This document shows, piece after piece, positions 22,681 to 33,323 of a stretch of DNA of 64,000 nucleotides. The position numbers and the translations under genes were made by a program. The stretch covers positions 165,170,001 through 165,234,000 of the forward strand of contig CM060833.1 of the NCBI GenBank assembly GCA_030762175.1, in the 5' to 3' direction. The first letter of the stretch is position 1, and each line of letters starts with the position of its first letter. The notes below the pieces were generated by a model. The model was not told the DNA's origin and searched no databases. It saw only the letters and a list, made by a program, of their open reading frames with translations. Origin of the DNA: Metallyticus violacea. Its lineage: Eukaryota > Arthropoda > Insecta > Mantodea > Metallyticidae.

Positions 22681-22784
22681 AAAAACTAGTTGTCTGTTAT
22701 GATACTTAATTTTAATTGGCAAATTCAAGCAAAAGAAACTAGTAAAAATCCATTTTCAATATTACATTCTTTGCAACAACTTCT

Positions 22785-22950
22785 AAAAATCCTAACCCTT
22801 TCTTTGAAAGGGAAGTAAAGTTATGGGTCTCGTGTCGTAGATTTACGACATGTAAAAGAACTTCAAACTTGAAAGAAGAGACCTCTAAGCAAACTTTATC
22901 GGCCATTTCACGCCCTGAATTGAATGGAACGCTGATAACAAAACATTATT
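22785..22950 (+). mobile_element. SINE family A, copy A4 (5' truncated)
   Basis: Body and tail only: GGGAAGTAAAGTTATGGGTC, GATTTACGACATG, then TCACGCCCTGAATTGAATGG, ending AACAAAACATTATT. The head is absent and the copy is more diverged than most. Confidence 0.8.
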
Positions 22951-23421
22951 TCAAGTACATCTTGTTTTGTCGTACTGGGGCGCTTTAATTATTTAAAGAT
23001 AGAAACCAAAGGTTTTGAAATTATTAAATGACAATAAGTATAGGACGGCAATTGATATAACTAAAAAATGAACAACATATTACTGTCATTGATGATGCCA
23101 ACCGCAGTAGTTGGTGAAAGCTATGATATCATATTAAACAATGGACCAAGACAAAACAACCCGGAAGATTTTAACTGTTTTAATTAAGAATTGTCCTTTT
23201 ATACTACTGTGAAATATTCCGAATGTTTCACTTGACATTTCCTGTTTGCATAGAAGTTTGTAGAAACTCTTGAAATTAGATTTGAGAAAATATCGCAACC
23301 AAGGACAAAGACGATAAATATATTTAACACGTATGTGTATTGCCACATTACCATCAGGTGGTTGGCATATATCTTACTTAACAAGTGGTCATAATGTTGG
23401 ATAGCGAGTAAAATCCTGAGG
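22951..23421. other. Unassigned sequence
   Basis: Two overlapping minus-strand frames of 60-70 codons have no recognisable motif. Confidence 0.4.
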
Positions 23422-23433
23422 ATCAGGCTCCTA

Positions 23434-23721
23434 GTCGGTCCTGGTGGTGTGGTGTTAACCAGATTTGCCTCCTAAGCCCAAGATCGCGGATTCAATCCCG
23501 GCCAGGACCGATGGATTTTTTCGTGCGTAAATATCCTAATTATGGCTTCCTTCAGAAGGGAAGTAAAGCCGTGGGTCCCGTGTCTTACATTTACCGCACG
23601 ATAAAGAACCTCAAGCCTGAAAAAAGAGGCCTCTGAGCAAAATTAGTCGGCCGTTTCATGCTCTGAATTGAATGGGGCGCTGATGGCCTGAGATGTTAAA
23701 GAGCGTCCATAAATAAACCAA
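23434..23721 (+). mobile_element. SINE family A, copy A5, complete reference copy
   Basis: Perfect 12-bp target duplications (ATCAGGCTCCTA at 23422-23433 and 23722-23733) fix the ends. The tRNA-like head spans about 23437-23511. The 5' GGTCCTGG pairs with the 3' CCAGGACC as an acceptor stem. An A-box-like GTGGTGTGGTGTTAACC and B-box-like GGATTCAATCCC lie between them, and would form the internal RNA polymerase III promoter. The body is tRNA-unrelated. The tail is CCATAAATAAACCAA rather than a long poly-A. Confidence 0.96.
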
Positions 23722-23733
23722 ATCAGGCTCCTA

Positions 23734-26241
23734 AGATGACAAGTTCTGATTCCTGCTGAATTTTTTAAATTTTTGTAAAGGACTATGCTTTCACTACCCT
23801 CACTTTGTTGCTATCCTAACCCAATTGTGATAATTCAAAAATGCAGTGTCTGGTAATAAATAAATTATCGCATGGATGTACTCTGTGTCATTTTAAGCTA
23901 CAACTTTATGGGGGAAAAAACACTATAGTCCGAAAATCGTCATCCTTTGGTTCATTTGTTATCGAATTATTTTTATAACTGGCAAGAAACTATAACTCCA
24001 AGCATTCGTGAAATTAATTATAATTTTAGCAACAAGATTTCGTGCTTATATCCTTGGTATAAGAAATTAACAAAAATAGGAGACATTAAATTTTAGAACA
24101 GCTCAGCCATGTAATTTGCATGGAAGTCAAGTAATTTCTATGCAGCAAAGATAAAAGTAACATTAGATAACTGAAATTGAAATTATAATATTACTGGTTT
24201 CATGTGCAAGAAAAGAATCAAGAAAATTGTTAAGGACAGGAAAAAAAATAATAAATTACTGGTTATTCAAATGTACAAACAGCTGCTGAGATATGTATAC
24301 TTTTAAACTAAACAAAACGTTGGAAGACAAATAAACCTCAAGTTACAATGTCTCATAAAAACAGCAAATCTATACTTTTTTTAAACTGAGAAGTGTTTAA
24401 CTTTAAAATATTTGTGGAAAAAATATTATTTATGTGTAAATAAATTGTTGGTTTGGTGGAAAACATAGAGCCTTCGTAGCAACATAATACAAAGATTTGT
24501 GGTAACACTGCAGAGAAAAAAGAACTAAATAATAGTAGCATGTCAGGGCGTTATGTGTCCGGTAAAAACGAACTTTCATATACTCTTTATAACCTATGGT
24601 CGTCTGAACTAATACAGTTTAGTATTTCCTCAGTGAGGGAAGATGAGAGAATTTATGAAAAAGCAGGTTATAAAAAAGAACGTTACCCCCAAAGTAGTTC
24701 TTGAATGTAGTGGAGACGGGAAAAGAGGGTCCCAGGAGAACAGTTAAAAGTTGATAGCGGGATAGTTTGTAGGGCCATAGAAACTGAAAGATGACCTTCG
24801 ATATGAAAGACCATGACTACATAAAATTGTATTTTTTCTTTCTAAATGGCATTTACTTCAGAAGCACCCCATTTAAACCGAGATTATTACGTTTCTGTTC
24901 TAAACAATACAAAAACAACATAGATATGTTATATCTGTATGTGAATGTTATTCCTTGAATTAGGCAAAATATATAAACTACTTTAAAATTTGGACCCCTC
25001 CTCTAACTTCATCCCCTTCGGCATACACAATTTTTTTTTCGAATGTTCAACCAATATGAAATGAATTATCATATAGAAGCGTGCTCGTATTTTATCTGTA
25101 CGATTTTCCCCTCATTTCATCCCTAAGGGAGTGGTAAATATGCGACTGTATTTGATTGTTAATTTATTTTTATAGGTTGTGATTGGATTTGGATTCGTTG
25201 TGGATAAGGAGGTGATCGAATTTTATAAATGGATTGATATCTCAGGGGTGAATGGTCGAATCTCCATGCAATAACGCAACCTTGTGATGTTTATAGTCCT
25301 CGACTATAAGCTCAATTTATTAGCTTTGCGTTTTTGTGCTACACTGTCACAAACAATAATATAGCACTCGTAGATCCAGTTTTCACCATTTATTAACACT
25401 TTCGCTTTTTCTTGCACTTCTCGCATTCATTTCAGCCCCAACTAACAAGTAACAAACAAGTGACAAAGCAGTAATAATTGTTCTGTAGTCCATTACAACT
25501 GTATTTATTAATTGGTCTGTTCCTTGGTATGGCGCTAAACATACATTCAACATGGCTTTCCAAATGTCACGTGATTTTTCTCTTCCTACATCTATCATCC
25601 TATTGGTGGGCTTTTATACCAGTTTATTATAATTTACTTCTCATAGGCTGTCTTCTAAAATTTTATTCGGGTCCACCCACAGCAAAATCTTACATCTTGG
25701 ATTCTTGACCTAAATAATATTTTAAAAGGGAGCCGTAACAAAGGTTTTATGATTCCATCTGGATATTTATTGCCTGAGCTTTCCCTGCACTGTTAACAAA
25801 AGAATCATTCGTCCTTTCCAAATTACTGACGTCGCCTTTTGTGCAATTTCCTGTTGTTTTCCAAGTTCTAGTTGACCTGAAGTAACATTAAAAAGAGAGC
25901 CTCTTAGTGTAAAAGGTTACTGCTGGTTATTTTAAAAGTAACTTTCCCTTTCAATGGTATTTTGCTTTCTTATGCTTGTAACAACATGTGTAAACCATAT
26001 GTCTATTACCCTTTTGTGATTATTTATATATAAATATAATGGGAACGATGTTGGACAATAATTGTCTCATATATCTTGTCCTGCCATAATGAAATTTGAT
26101 CTACGCAGCTCTCCCGGTTTTAACTGCTTTAACAACTGAATAATGTAATACTATTGACACTGTTCTTTCAATCCTCATCAATTTTAATTCCCTAGCCACA
26201 TCCAGACTGTACCCTAGAGTTTCACAAACGCAATGTATTTA
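23734..26241. other. Unassigned AT-rich sequence
   Basis: About 2.5 kb. Open frames of up to 76 codons (for example 25478-25708) show no family motif, and no repeat was matched within the window. Confidence 0.4.
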
Positions 26242-26243
26242 TA

Positions 26244-26962
26244 CGAGGGCTATTTTTTTTCCAACCTTCGATCGCTCTGTTACGTGACCAGACAAGTATA
26301 AGGAGGCGGATCTGCGCACGCTACTACCCCACAATAATTTCCGCTAAAGCCAAGTTTAATACATCAGTTAGAGCTGAGCTACAGGCACTCCAACATGCCG
26401 GCGTGATTGATTCTCCCGTCAAGTGCGAGATGCGAAACGTCATTCGTTTTCTACAGGCAGAAGGGAACAGTGCAGCAGAAACCCATCGCAAAATGAGCCG
26501 TATTATAGTGTAAACTGTATGAACGAGGGTCTTGTGCGTGAATGGTGAAGGAAATGTAAAGAAGGCCGAACTGATGTTCATGAAGGTGGACAAGGACGCA
26601 GGTTGTCGCTTGTTCAGTGAGTAATTCGAGAGAGACGGAGGTTTACCATCAGTGAGTTATCTGTAGAATTCCGGGACACTTCAAGGTCAGCTCTGTACAC
26701 GATTGTTACAGAACACCTGGGTTATCGAAAAGTTTTGCACTCTGGGTTCCCATAAAAAGATCTATCACGTACATGGCGCTAACCTTCTATGAAGAGGATG
26801 TTGGGAAACTCATCTATCAATATGACAATTTTCTTAATCTTCCCGGTAACTGTATGAAAAAGTAACTGTGACTGTACTTGACTCCTGGTATTAAACCGTT
26901 TTGTGATTCTCATTTTTCTTTTTGTTATGCCCCATCGGAGGTTGAAAAAACTTTTGCCCTCG
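26244..26962 (+). mobile_element. Mariner of another lineage, internally deleted
   Basis: A 719-bp element between TA duplications (26242-26243 and 26963-26964). The ends are CGAGGGCTATTTTTTTTCCA and, complemented at the right, CGAGGGCAAAAGTTTTTTCA. The plus strand encodes an N-terminal VKCEMRNVIRFLQAEGNSAA (about 26410-26470), then, in broken frames, the linker helix region. The C-terminus LTFYEEDVGKLIYQYDNF lies at about 26775-26835. The catalytic core with its three aspartates is missing, so it depended on a transposase made elsewhere. Confidence 0.88.
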
Positions 26963-27174
26963 TAATTTTTATATTACTGTGATATTTATGTAAATATAAT
27001 TTATCAGTGTTTAACCACTTGCTGATCATTACTAACAACGTTCTCCAAAGTATTTCAAAAATTAATATTTAAAAGAATATATCACCATCCGGATAAAAGG
27101 AATATTTTAGTATGGGGAAAAATGTGTCAACCAACGGGTGCCACTTTCAAGTGACCTAAAGAAGTTCTCAAAGC

Positions 27175-27560
27175 CTGTTATAAAACTTTAATGCACTAGG
27201 AATATTCTGTGATCTACCGGAAACTTTTAACTGTACATCATTACATATTCGTATCAGAATTAATTACAACGTGTACTGGACATGGTCAGTATAAAGCAAA
27301 GTGTTCCTCAAGGTTCTATTTTCAGACGATTATTATTATTACTACATATCAATGATCTCCCCTCAGTAATAACAAACATGCTTATTCAAATCTTTCTGTA
27401 GATGATGCAAGTGTTTTCATTAAGAACTCAAAATCAGTTCCTTTTTAAGATTTATCAGTGCACTAAATAATAACTAGTTTGACAGTAACAAAATTCATAT
27501 AAATTTTGATAAAACTAAATTAATTAATTTTCACATAAAATAAAAACATTGCATGTTAAT
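27175..27560 (+). pseudogene. Non-LTR retrotransposon reverse transcriptase fragment
   Basis: In broken plus-strand frames: ALGIFCDLPETFNC (about 27192-27235; canonical form GIFCDLSKAFDC, whose D is a catalytic aspartate). Next is SVPQGSIFRRLLLLLHINDL (about 27300-27360; canonical VPQGSILGPLLFLIYINDL). Then comes VITNMLIQIF with a DDASVF box near 27400 and FDKTKLINF near 27510. The order and spacing fit a jockey/CR1-like LINE. A deletion removes the sequence between the first and second blocks, and stops are frequent. Confidence 0.75.
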
Positions 27561-29389
27561 AACATTTAGTAATAATGTAGTAATGCAACACTTAAAGGAA
27601 TTAACAACTGTACGGGAAAATGCAGACGCACACTGTAAGTTTGCATATATTCCGAACTGTGTAAGTATGATATTTGTTAATCTGAGGTGGCGCTAATGGC
27701 TTCTTTTCCATCTTGCAGCAAAGAAAGCGTGAGGTTGTTGGCTTCGTTGTATCAGGTTTTGCAAGACGAATGCAATGCGATGCGATGCGATTTTTTTTTG
27801 AGCAAAGTGTCTTTTCTGTGAAAAAAAAAAGAATTATTTTGGGACATTTCTTTAATTTGGGGCGTGGATACTTGTTCATTTTAGTTTCGAACTGCGGATA
27901 ATGTTGCCTTTAAGGATGCCGCGTGTTTCTTCACAACTTTAAGTTCTCTTGCTGTGGAAATTCCCATAATAGCATCCCAAAATACGCAAGCAAATTGTTC
28001 ATTTTGTTTTGCTAGGGGCATAGGACATTTGCGACTTTCTTGTTTGCTCACTTGGGCTAATATTTCATTCTTTTCATTGAGAACAGAAATATCTTCAGTG
28101 TTAGACCCAGTATTGGCACAATACCAGAAAACCAAAAAGCAACTAGCCCTCGTATAAAATATAGATTTTTAATTTTCTTAACTGTAGTATTATAGAAAAC
28201 GTATATTATAATTGCTTTTTATTATTATTGTGGCTAATATGGTTAAATATTGGAAAAGAGATTACTTTTAAGGCAATGTTTTTCCGATACAGAAACCTAG
28301 TTGGGGTTCCATGCTAAATCGCTTCCTCTTAAATTTAGTTGTGTTTTTTCTATGCTTTTACAGCTTTCGGGCGATGTAAAGTTAAGCCATCGACAAGTGT
28401 TACAAAATATCTCAATTAATGCCCAGCCTGTTCTTAGCGCAGTATCTATTAGCATTAAATTACCTGGAACATGTGTTTGCGACCCTGCCCATACTGCATA
28501 CAGATAACTTCACATATCATAATTACACTACAATTATATGTCTGGTCCTCTTGTAGTGCGAACAAAGCACCAGCTATAGCACAACTTCTTAGCAATAGCA
28601 CTGAGTATGCTCGCCTGTGTGTTCCAGATGTGATCGGAAGTAAACATTGGATCTAACTGTTAAAAACTGTGGATTACAACCTATAAATTAGCCCTACACT
28701 GATAACATTGCAAAGCCACTCATTAACAATGTAAATTAATGTGGATCTTAATCGTTATAGCTTGTTACCAAGAGCCCAGAGGTGGAAATAATTGAAGATT
28801 AGTTTGAAAATAACAGTCTCATCGACGGCTACCCAGCTGGGAACCAATGAGAAAGTGAAGAGACATCTGAAACAAACAAAGGATTAACTTGCGAACATTA
28901 AATCTTCGTATAACACAAAGATTATGACGTTGAAGATTGATAATCATTACTACTATATAGCAGTCTTGCTCACAGGGGGAGCTTGCACTCAGGGCAAATT
29001 TGCTGAGCAAGGTCAAGGCAGGAGTATAACAGTTGAGTTACATTCAACACAATGTTGTAGTTACACACTACCGAAACATTTGACAAGAGGAATAGAGGAA
29101 GCCTATCCACGAGATAGATTGGGAAGAAAAGTTCTTGTTTCTTTTGTCAAATGGGTGACATGCCGAGATGCTTATGTGGTTTTATCGTTGCAAAAAAGAA
29201 CAAAATATAATGTAGAAATACAGATTCAAATACGCACGGTTATATTGAAGATCCTGTAAAATTTGTATCGGACTTGGGCGTTGCAGCTGTGCACGTGTCG
29301 TAAATGTGATTATTCATTGTGCTTATATTTTTATGTTATTAAAAGGACGAAATTAAATTCCTTTATTGCATGTAATTTCATTACCTAGA
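27561..29389. other. Unassigned sequence with anonymous open frames
   Basis: Open frames include 84 codons on the minus strand (27881-28135) and 111 codons on the plus strand (28924-29259). Neither shows a domain I recognise. A CCCTCGTA at 28149-28156 resembles a mariner end, but no partner was found. Confidence 0.35.
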
Positions 29390-29391
29390 TA

Positions 29392-30574
29392 CGAGGGTAG
29401 ATCCATAAGTTTCCGGCCACGCCGATAAAGATTGTCGCCTTCACAAAACCCGTATCTGGTGTCATGCCTTATCTGTTCAGTAAATAATTGCAGCTGTATC
29501 TTCCGCTACGCTGTGTTCAGTTCAGATATAGTCACATAAAGAAGGGTAAACGTAGAAAATTATAACACGTTAAAAATGGAGTATCGACCTGATATTAAGT
29601 TCTTCAAACAGAAGGACTTCAAATGAAATTAAACAGCGATTGGACGCTATATATGGGGAAGCATCTCCCTCATATTCTATTGTAAAAGAATGGGCCAAAC
29701 TTTTTCGAATAGATAGAGAAAGCATTGAAGACGAAGAGCGTGCAGGTCGGCCCTTGGAGGTGCTCACTCCTGAAAACATCGCTCTTGTGGAAGGAGAAAT
29801 TATGGAAGACCGGCGGGTCAAAGTTACAGAAATAGCAGCAAGGTTGGGCCTTTCTAAAACAACGGTCCTTCGAAGTATTCATGAACACATAAACATTAAT
29901 AAGGTTAGTGCAAGATGGGAGCATAGACTTTTTTCCTCAGTCCAAAATCAGCAATGATTCATCTGTGTCAGGCATTTTTGGAACTCAGCCGTGGCAATGA
30001 GAGAGAAGTTGTGCAAACCATTGTTACAGGAGATGAAACTATGGCCCTCTACTATGATCCCTATGATAATTCCAAAAGAGAATCAATGGAGTGGCTTAAA
30101 CGTGGCAAAGCACCGCCTCTAAAGGCCATCCAAGAAGATCATGACCACAATCTTTTGGGACTATGAAAGAATACTCTTCATTGACTTCAAGGAGAGGAAC
30201 AGCATAGTAAATGGGTAGTACTATACTGGCCTACTGCACAGACTACATACTTACATCAAAGAGAAACGGTGACGAAAGCTGAGTGGTGGTGTGCGCCTGT
30301 GCACACAGTTCTTGTTGCAAAGGAAGCTGTGAAAACTCATTTGGAGTAAGTTCTTCTTTTGTAAAGTACTTAATAACAGCTCGATACTCCATTTTGAACA
30401 TATCACAATGTTCTACACAAGGCCTTCTTAATGCAACTATAAACAAATGAACACAGCTGAGCGGAAGTTACAGTTACATGTATTTATTTAACAGATAAGG
30501 TATGACACCAGATAAAACTTTTGTGAAGGCGATAATCCTTATCAGTGAGGCCGGAAACTTATGGACCTTCCCTG
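29392..30574 (+). mobile_element. Mariner copy M4, head-to-head chimera
   Basis: The left part (29392-30332) is a plus-strand mariner from its 5' end CGAGGGTAGATCCATAAG through the transposase to AAAGGAAGCTGTGAAAAC. The right part (about 30333-30574) is not the expected 3' end. It is the first 240 bp or so of a mariner in minus orientation. It includes the complement of MEYRAVIKYF (about 30345-30393) and ends CGGAAACTTATGGACCTTCC. The element therefore has 5' leaders at both ends as an inverted repeat of about 240 bp. TA flanks the left end and a TA at 30575-30576 fits the right. Confidence 0.88.
29576..30330 (+). pseudogene. Mariner transposase, inactivated (M4)
   Basis: The start is ATG 29576 (MEYRPDIKFF), but a stop follows within about 17 codons. 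The next frame holds the helix-turn-helix KVTEIAARLGLSKTTVLRSI (about 29820-29880) and ends in a QQ-stop at 29951-29957. A third frame has VQTIVTGDETMALYYD (about 30013-30060) with the first catalytic aspartate. The frames after FWDYERILFIDFKERNS decay, and the sequence stops before the SPDLAPSD block, where the inverted segment joins. The QQ-stop and neighbouring deletion are shared with copy M1. Confidence 0.85.
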
Positions 30575-30579
30575 GTAGA

Positions 30580-31110
30580 AAGCACTTCGAAGTATTTCTC
30601 AGCAAACGGGAATTTCGTATTCCTCAGTTTGAACGGTTACAAAGCTACTAAAGTTATAACCCTATAAAATTACTTTTATGCATAAACTTAACCTGCAGAC
30701 CCTGCATCCAGGAGTAGAGTTTGTGAATAGATTTTGAATGCTATGCATGACGGAGAAGTTCCACCTATGCGGGTATGTTAATTGACAAAACTGATGCTGA
30801 GTTCAGAAAAACGCAATCTACTTCTCAAAGAACCCCCTTCATGATCAAAAGATGGGAGTGTGGTGTGTCATTAGCGGCGAGAGAATAACAGGCCGTATTT
30901 TTTTTAAAGAAACAATTTTGTTATGTATTTGCAAAATATTTTGCAACCTCTCTTCCGTGAATTAACTATGAGGAAACGTAGATTCGCAATTTTGCAACAG
31001 GACTCTGCAACATACAGCTCATGTCTCCTTGTATGCAATTCATGATACAATCATTACTAACAACATATGACTCCCTCGTTCCCTGATTCAACGCCTTGCG
31101 ACTCTGGGGG
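30580..31110 (+). pseudogene. Tc1/IS630-like transposase relic
   Basis: Broken frames read REFRIPQFERLQSY (about 30608-30650), then CRPCIQE. Next is LHDQKMGVWCVISGERITG (about 30838-30895), then ILQPLFREL (about 30940-30968) and LQQDSATYSSCLL (about 30995-31035). The last holds the second catalytic aspartate, normally QQDSATAHTA. FPDSTPCDS near 31080-31105 matches the SPDLTPCDF block with the third. This order is typical of a widespread insect transposase group with a GVWCAISARRI core. It resembles the relic at 59765-60740 block for block. Confidence 0.75.
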
Positions 31111-31744
31111 AATTAAAAGAAAACGTGTAAAACATAAATCCACTCATTTTAGATGAACCGGGAAATAACATTCGTGGAAAAATATCTTCTTTCTCTTAGA
31201 GATAACTGTAGAAGGTAATGGTTATTTTATATGCCGTTGCCCGAAATGTATGGAAAATTAAAAAATGCCCTTCCAGCATCTTCTTGCTTTAAATTGGTGA
31301 GTAAATGTTTTTAAGTGTTTTAAGTGTTAGGGATAACTAAGGCCTGAGTTTTTAGGTTTTTATAAATACTGAATAAGTTTTTTTTAAGTTTTTAACACTT
31401 GTAGGGTATTTTTTCAAACTTCCCCTATTCAAACTAAAATAAACACATTGAAACAAATATACGAGAATATTAATTTATTTTAATTTAATTTTACTTCTAT
31501 TTTTCATTGTTCTGAAACACAAAACTACACGAACGCTTAAAATATTCAATTTTTTATAATGTCAGCGCACTGCATTTTTTAAAGTTTTCAAGCAGTAAAC
31601 TTACTTAAAATTTCCAAGTCTTTATAATATCATGGAACTTAATTTTCAAACTGTTTTAAAGCACCGAATTGTTTAAATTTTAAATTTCTGTTTAATTTTT
31701 ACGGTGTAAAGCACTGAACATTTTTCATTTATTTAGGCAACTGT
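31111..31744. other. Unassigned AT-rich sequence
   Basis: Very T-rich stretches. No feature is recognised. Part may be the 3' non-coding end of the hAT relic that follows on the minus strand. Confidence 0.4.
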
Positions 31745-32000
31745 TATACTACACTATTAAATACATTGCTAGGTTATCTTTGGTGACACCTTTTCTGTTG
31801 CCTTTTAAAAAGTTCTTATAGTATGAAAATGTTCTCTCGACACAGCATGAAGCCATCAGTGCAAATTTCAACGAAGACACTGATGTCGGTCCCCATGGTA
31901 AATCGTTTGTCATTTGTTCCCCTGAAGAAAAGCAGATACATTTTACATAGATCCCAAACCCTGGGTTTCGCTTTTGATTTTCAGTAAAATTTTATACCGT
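31745..32000 (-). pseudogene. hAT transposase C-terminal dimerisation region, relic
   Basis: The minus strand from about 31915 down to 31750 gives an uninterrupted SSLKFALMASCCVERTFSYY, KNFLKGNRKGV and TKDNLAMYLIV. This matches the hAT family C-terminal dimerisation segment, whose usual form is FKYAPITSCDVERSFS followed by NRRSFTFENLKMYL. KNPGFGIYVKC upstream (about 31950-31985) fits the preceding helix. No zinc finger or catalytic core was found nearby, so it is a fragment. It appears to be a different hAT lineage from the TTF-type relic at 42.6-44.1 kb, though the two cannot be compared directly because they cover different parts of the protein. Confidence 0.72.
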
Positions 32001-33076
32001 TTTCCTTCTATTTATATGTAGTTATCATTTGCAGCGGAACAGCGCGGTATCTTAATTAGAATTATAGAGAAAGTAACAAAACATTCAGAATGAGTCAGGG
32101 AACGACACATTTTTCTTTAAATGCTGCATGTGATTTAATTTAAACGTTACTTACATTATGTAATCACAATTCTATAATTTTGAACATGATAACATTTTGG
32201 AGGAATATTTAGCATAAGTTAGATTTTCCATTAATTACGATATTTCGCGTGTCAGCCGCCCCTATACAAAAAGCCACACTTGCCAAGGCATGTAATGGAA
32301 GATTAACAAGTCTTGGGAGCTGTTTTCATGAAAATCGTTCATTCTCTTGATCTGATTTCACCTTTGCAAGTCCCGTGTGCGCTAATTAATTTACGCCCAC
32401 ATTACGCCATGCCAGATATCGCTTATACGATAAGCTGACAATGCCACGTTTATCGCAACAAAGGCATTATATTCATACCAGCCAGGCTCGCACGTGAACT
32501 GAACCAGTTTAGATGTTCTCTTGTTGAAATCTACATGCAAAACGCGTGATGTAAATTTGATTTGAATCTTGTTATTTGACACAAAGAATCATGTGAGCGT
32601 TTGTATGTAATCGAGAATCTTAACAAATTCTGCATTCATTTTCCAAGTATGAACGCACAAGTTCTCTAAAAGCTCAAATTCCCTATTATCATGTACACTT
32701 TTCTCGAAAATCATTTTTCAATTGGAGATAAAAATTCACCAAATATATATTTTAAACAATGAAAGTAGGTCATATATTAAAAATTCACAAAAACTAAATT
32801 ATCACAAGAAATATCACGAGAGGGTCTGCGTTTACCGATAAATCCCCTCACTAATTTATCTGGAGAGCTTAATATTTATTAGGATTATTTCACGAATAAA
32901 ATGAGAATTGAAATATAATTCCTCTAAACTTGGGTTACAAAATTGTAATAATTGCATATTTTTACTTAACCTTTTCACGCAAGCTTGCGACAGAAGACTA
33001 CCGATTGTCAGTAGTGCCAATAGAGAAGTGCAAAATACTGTTTATAACTATTTCATGAATAGAATAAGCATACAAG
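32001..33076. other. Unassigned AT-rich sequence
   Basis: No recognisable gene or repeat. The longest frame is 63 codons, without motif. Confidence 0.45.
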
Positions 33077-33323
33077 TTTTTTTGAATGGTGTTTAACGCC
33101 CATTTTTACTACTGAGGCAACGCAGGCGGTGAACACTGATAATACATGAGATGAAATGATACATTGGGAAAGCATTTCCAGGCCTAAGTTTAGGGTACCT
33201 CCCCGGCATTTGTCAATTTATGAGGACTGAGAAAAACCTGGAAAAAACAGCAGTCAGGCAAAACGGCCCCGGGATTCGAACCCCAGACCCCCGCGCCTTA
33301 ACGACATAGGCCACTCGTGGCGG
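33077..33323 (-). mobile_element. SINE family B, copy B4
   Basis: The plus strand starts with the tail complement GAATGGTGTTTAACGCCC and ends with the head complement GGCCACTCGTGGCGG. The B-box complement GGGATTCGAACCCC is intact at about 33271. The target duplication is unclear. Confidence 0.9.

Noticed and set aside
28149..28160. A further mariner end (CCCTCGTA)
   Set aside because: No partner inverted repeat and no transposase motif were found nearby. Eight bases are too few.
28924..29259. 111-codon frame as a host gene
   Set aside because: No recognised domain, splice context or composition signal. A frame of this length is possible by chance in 64 kb.
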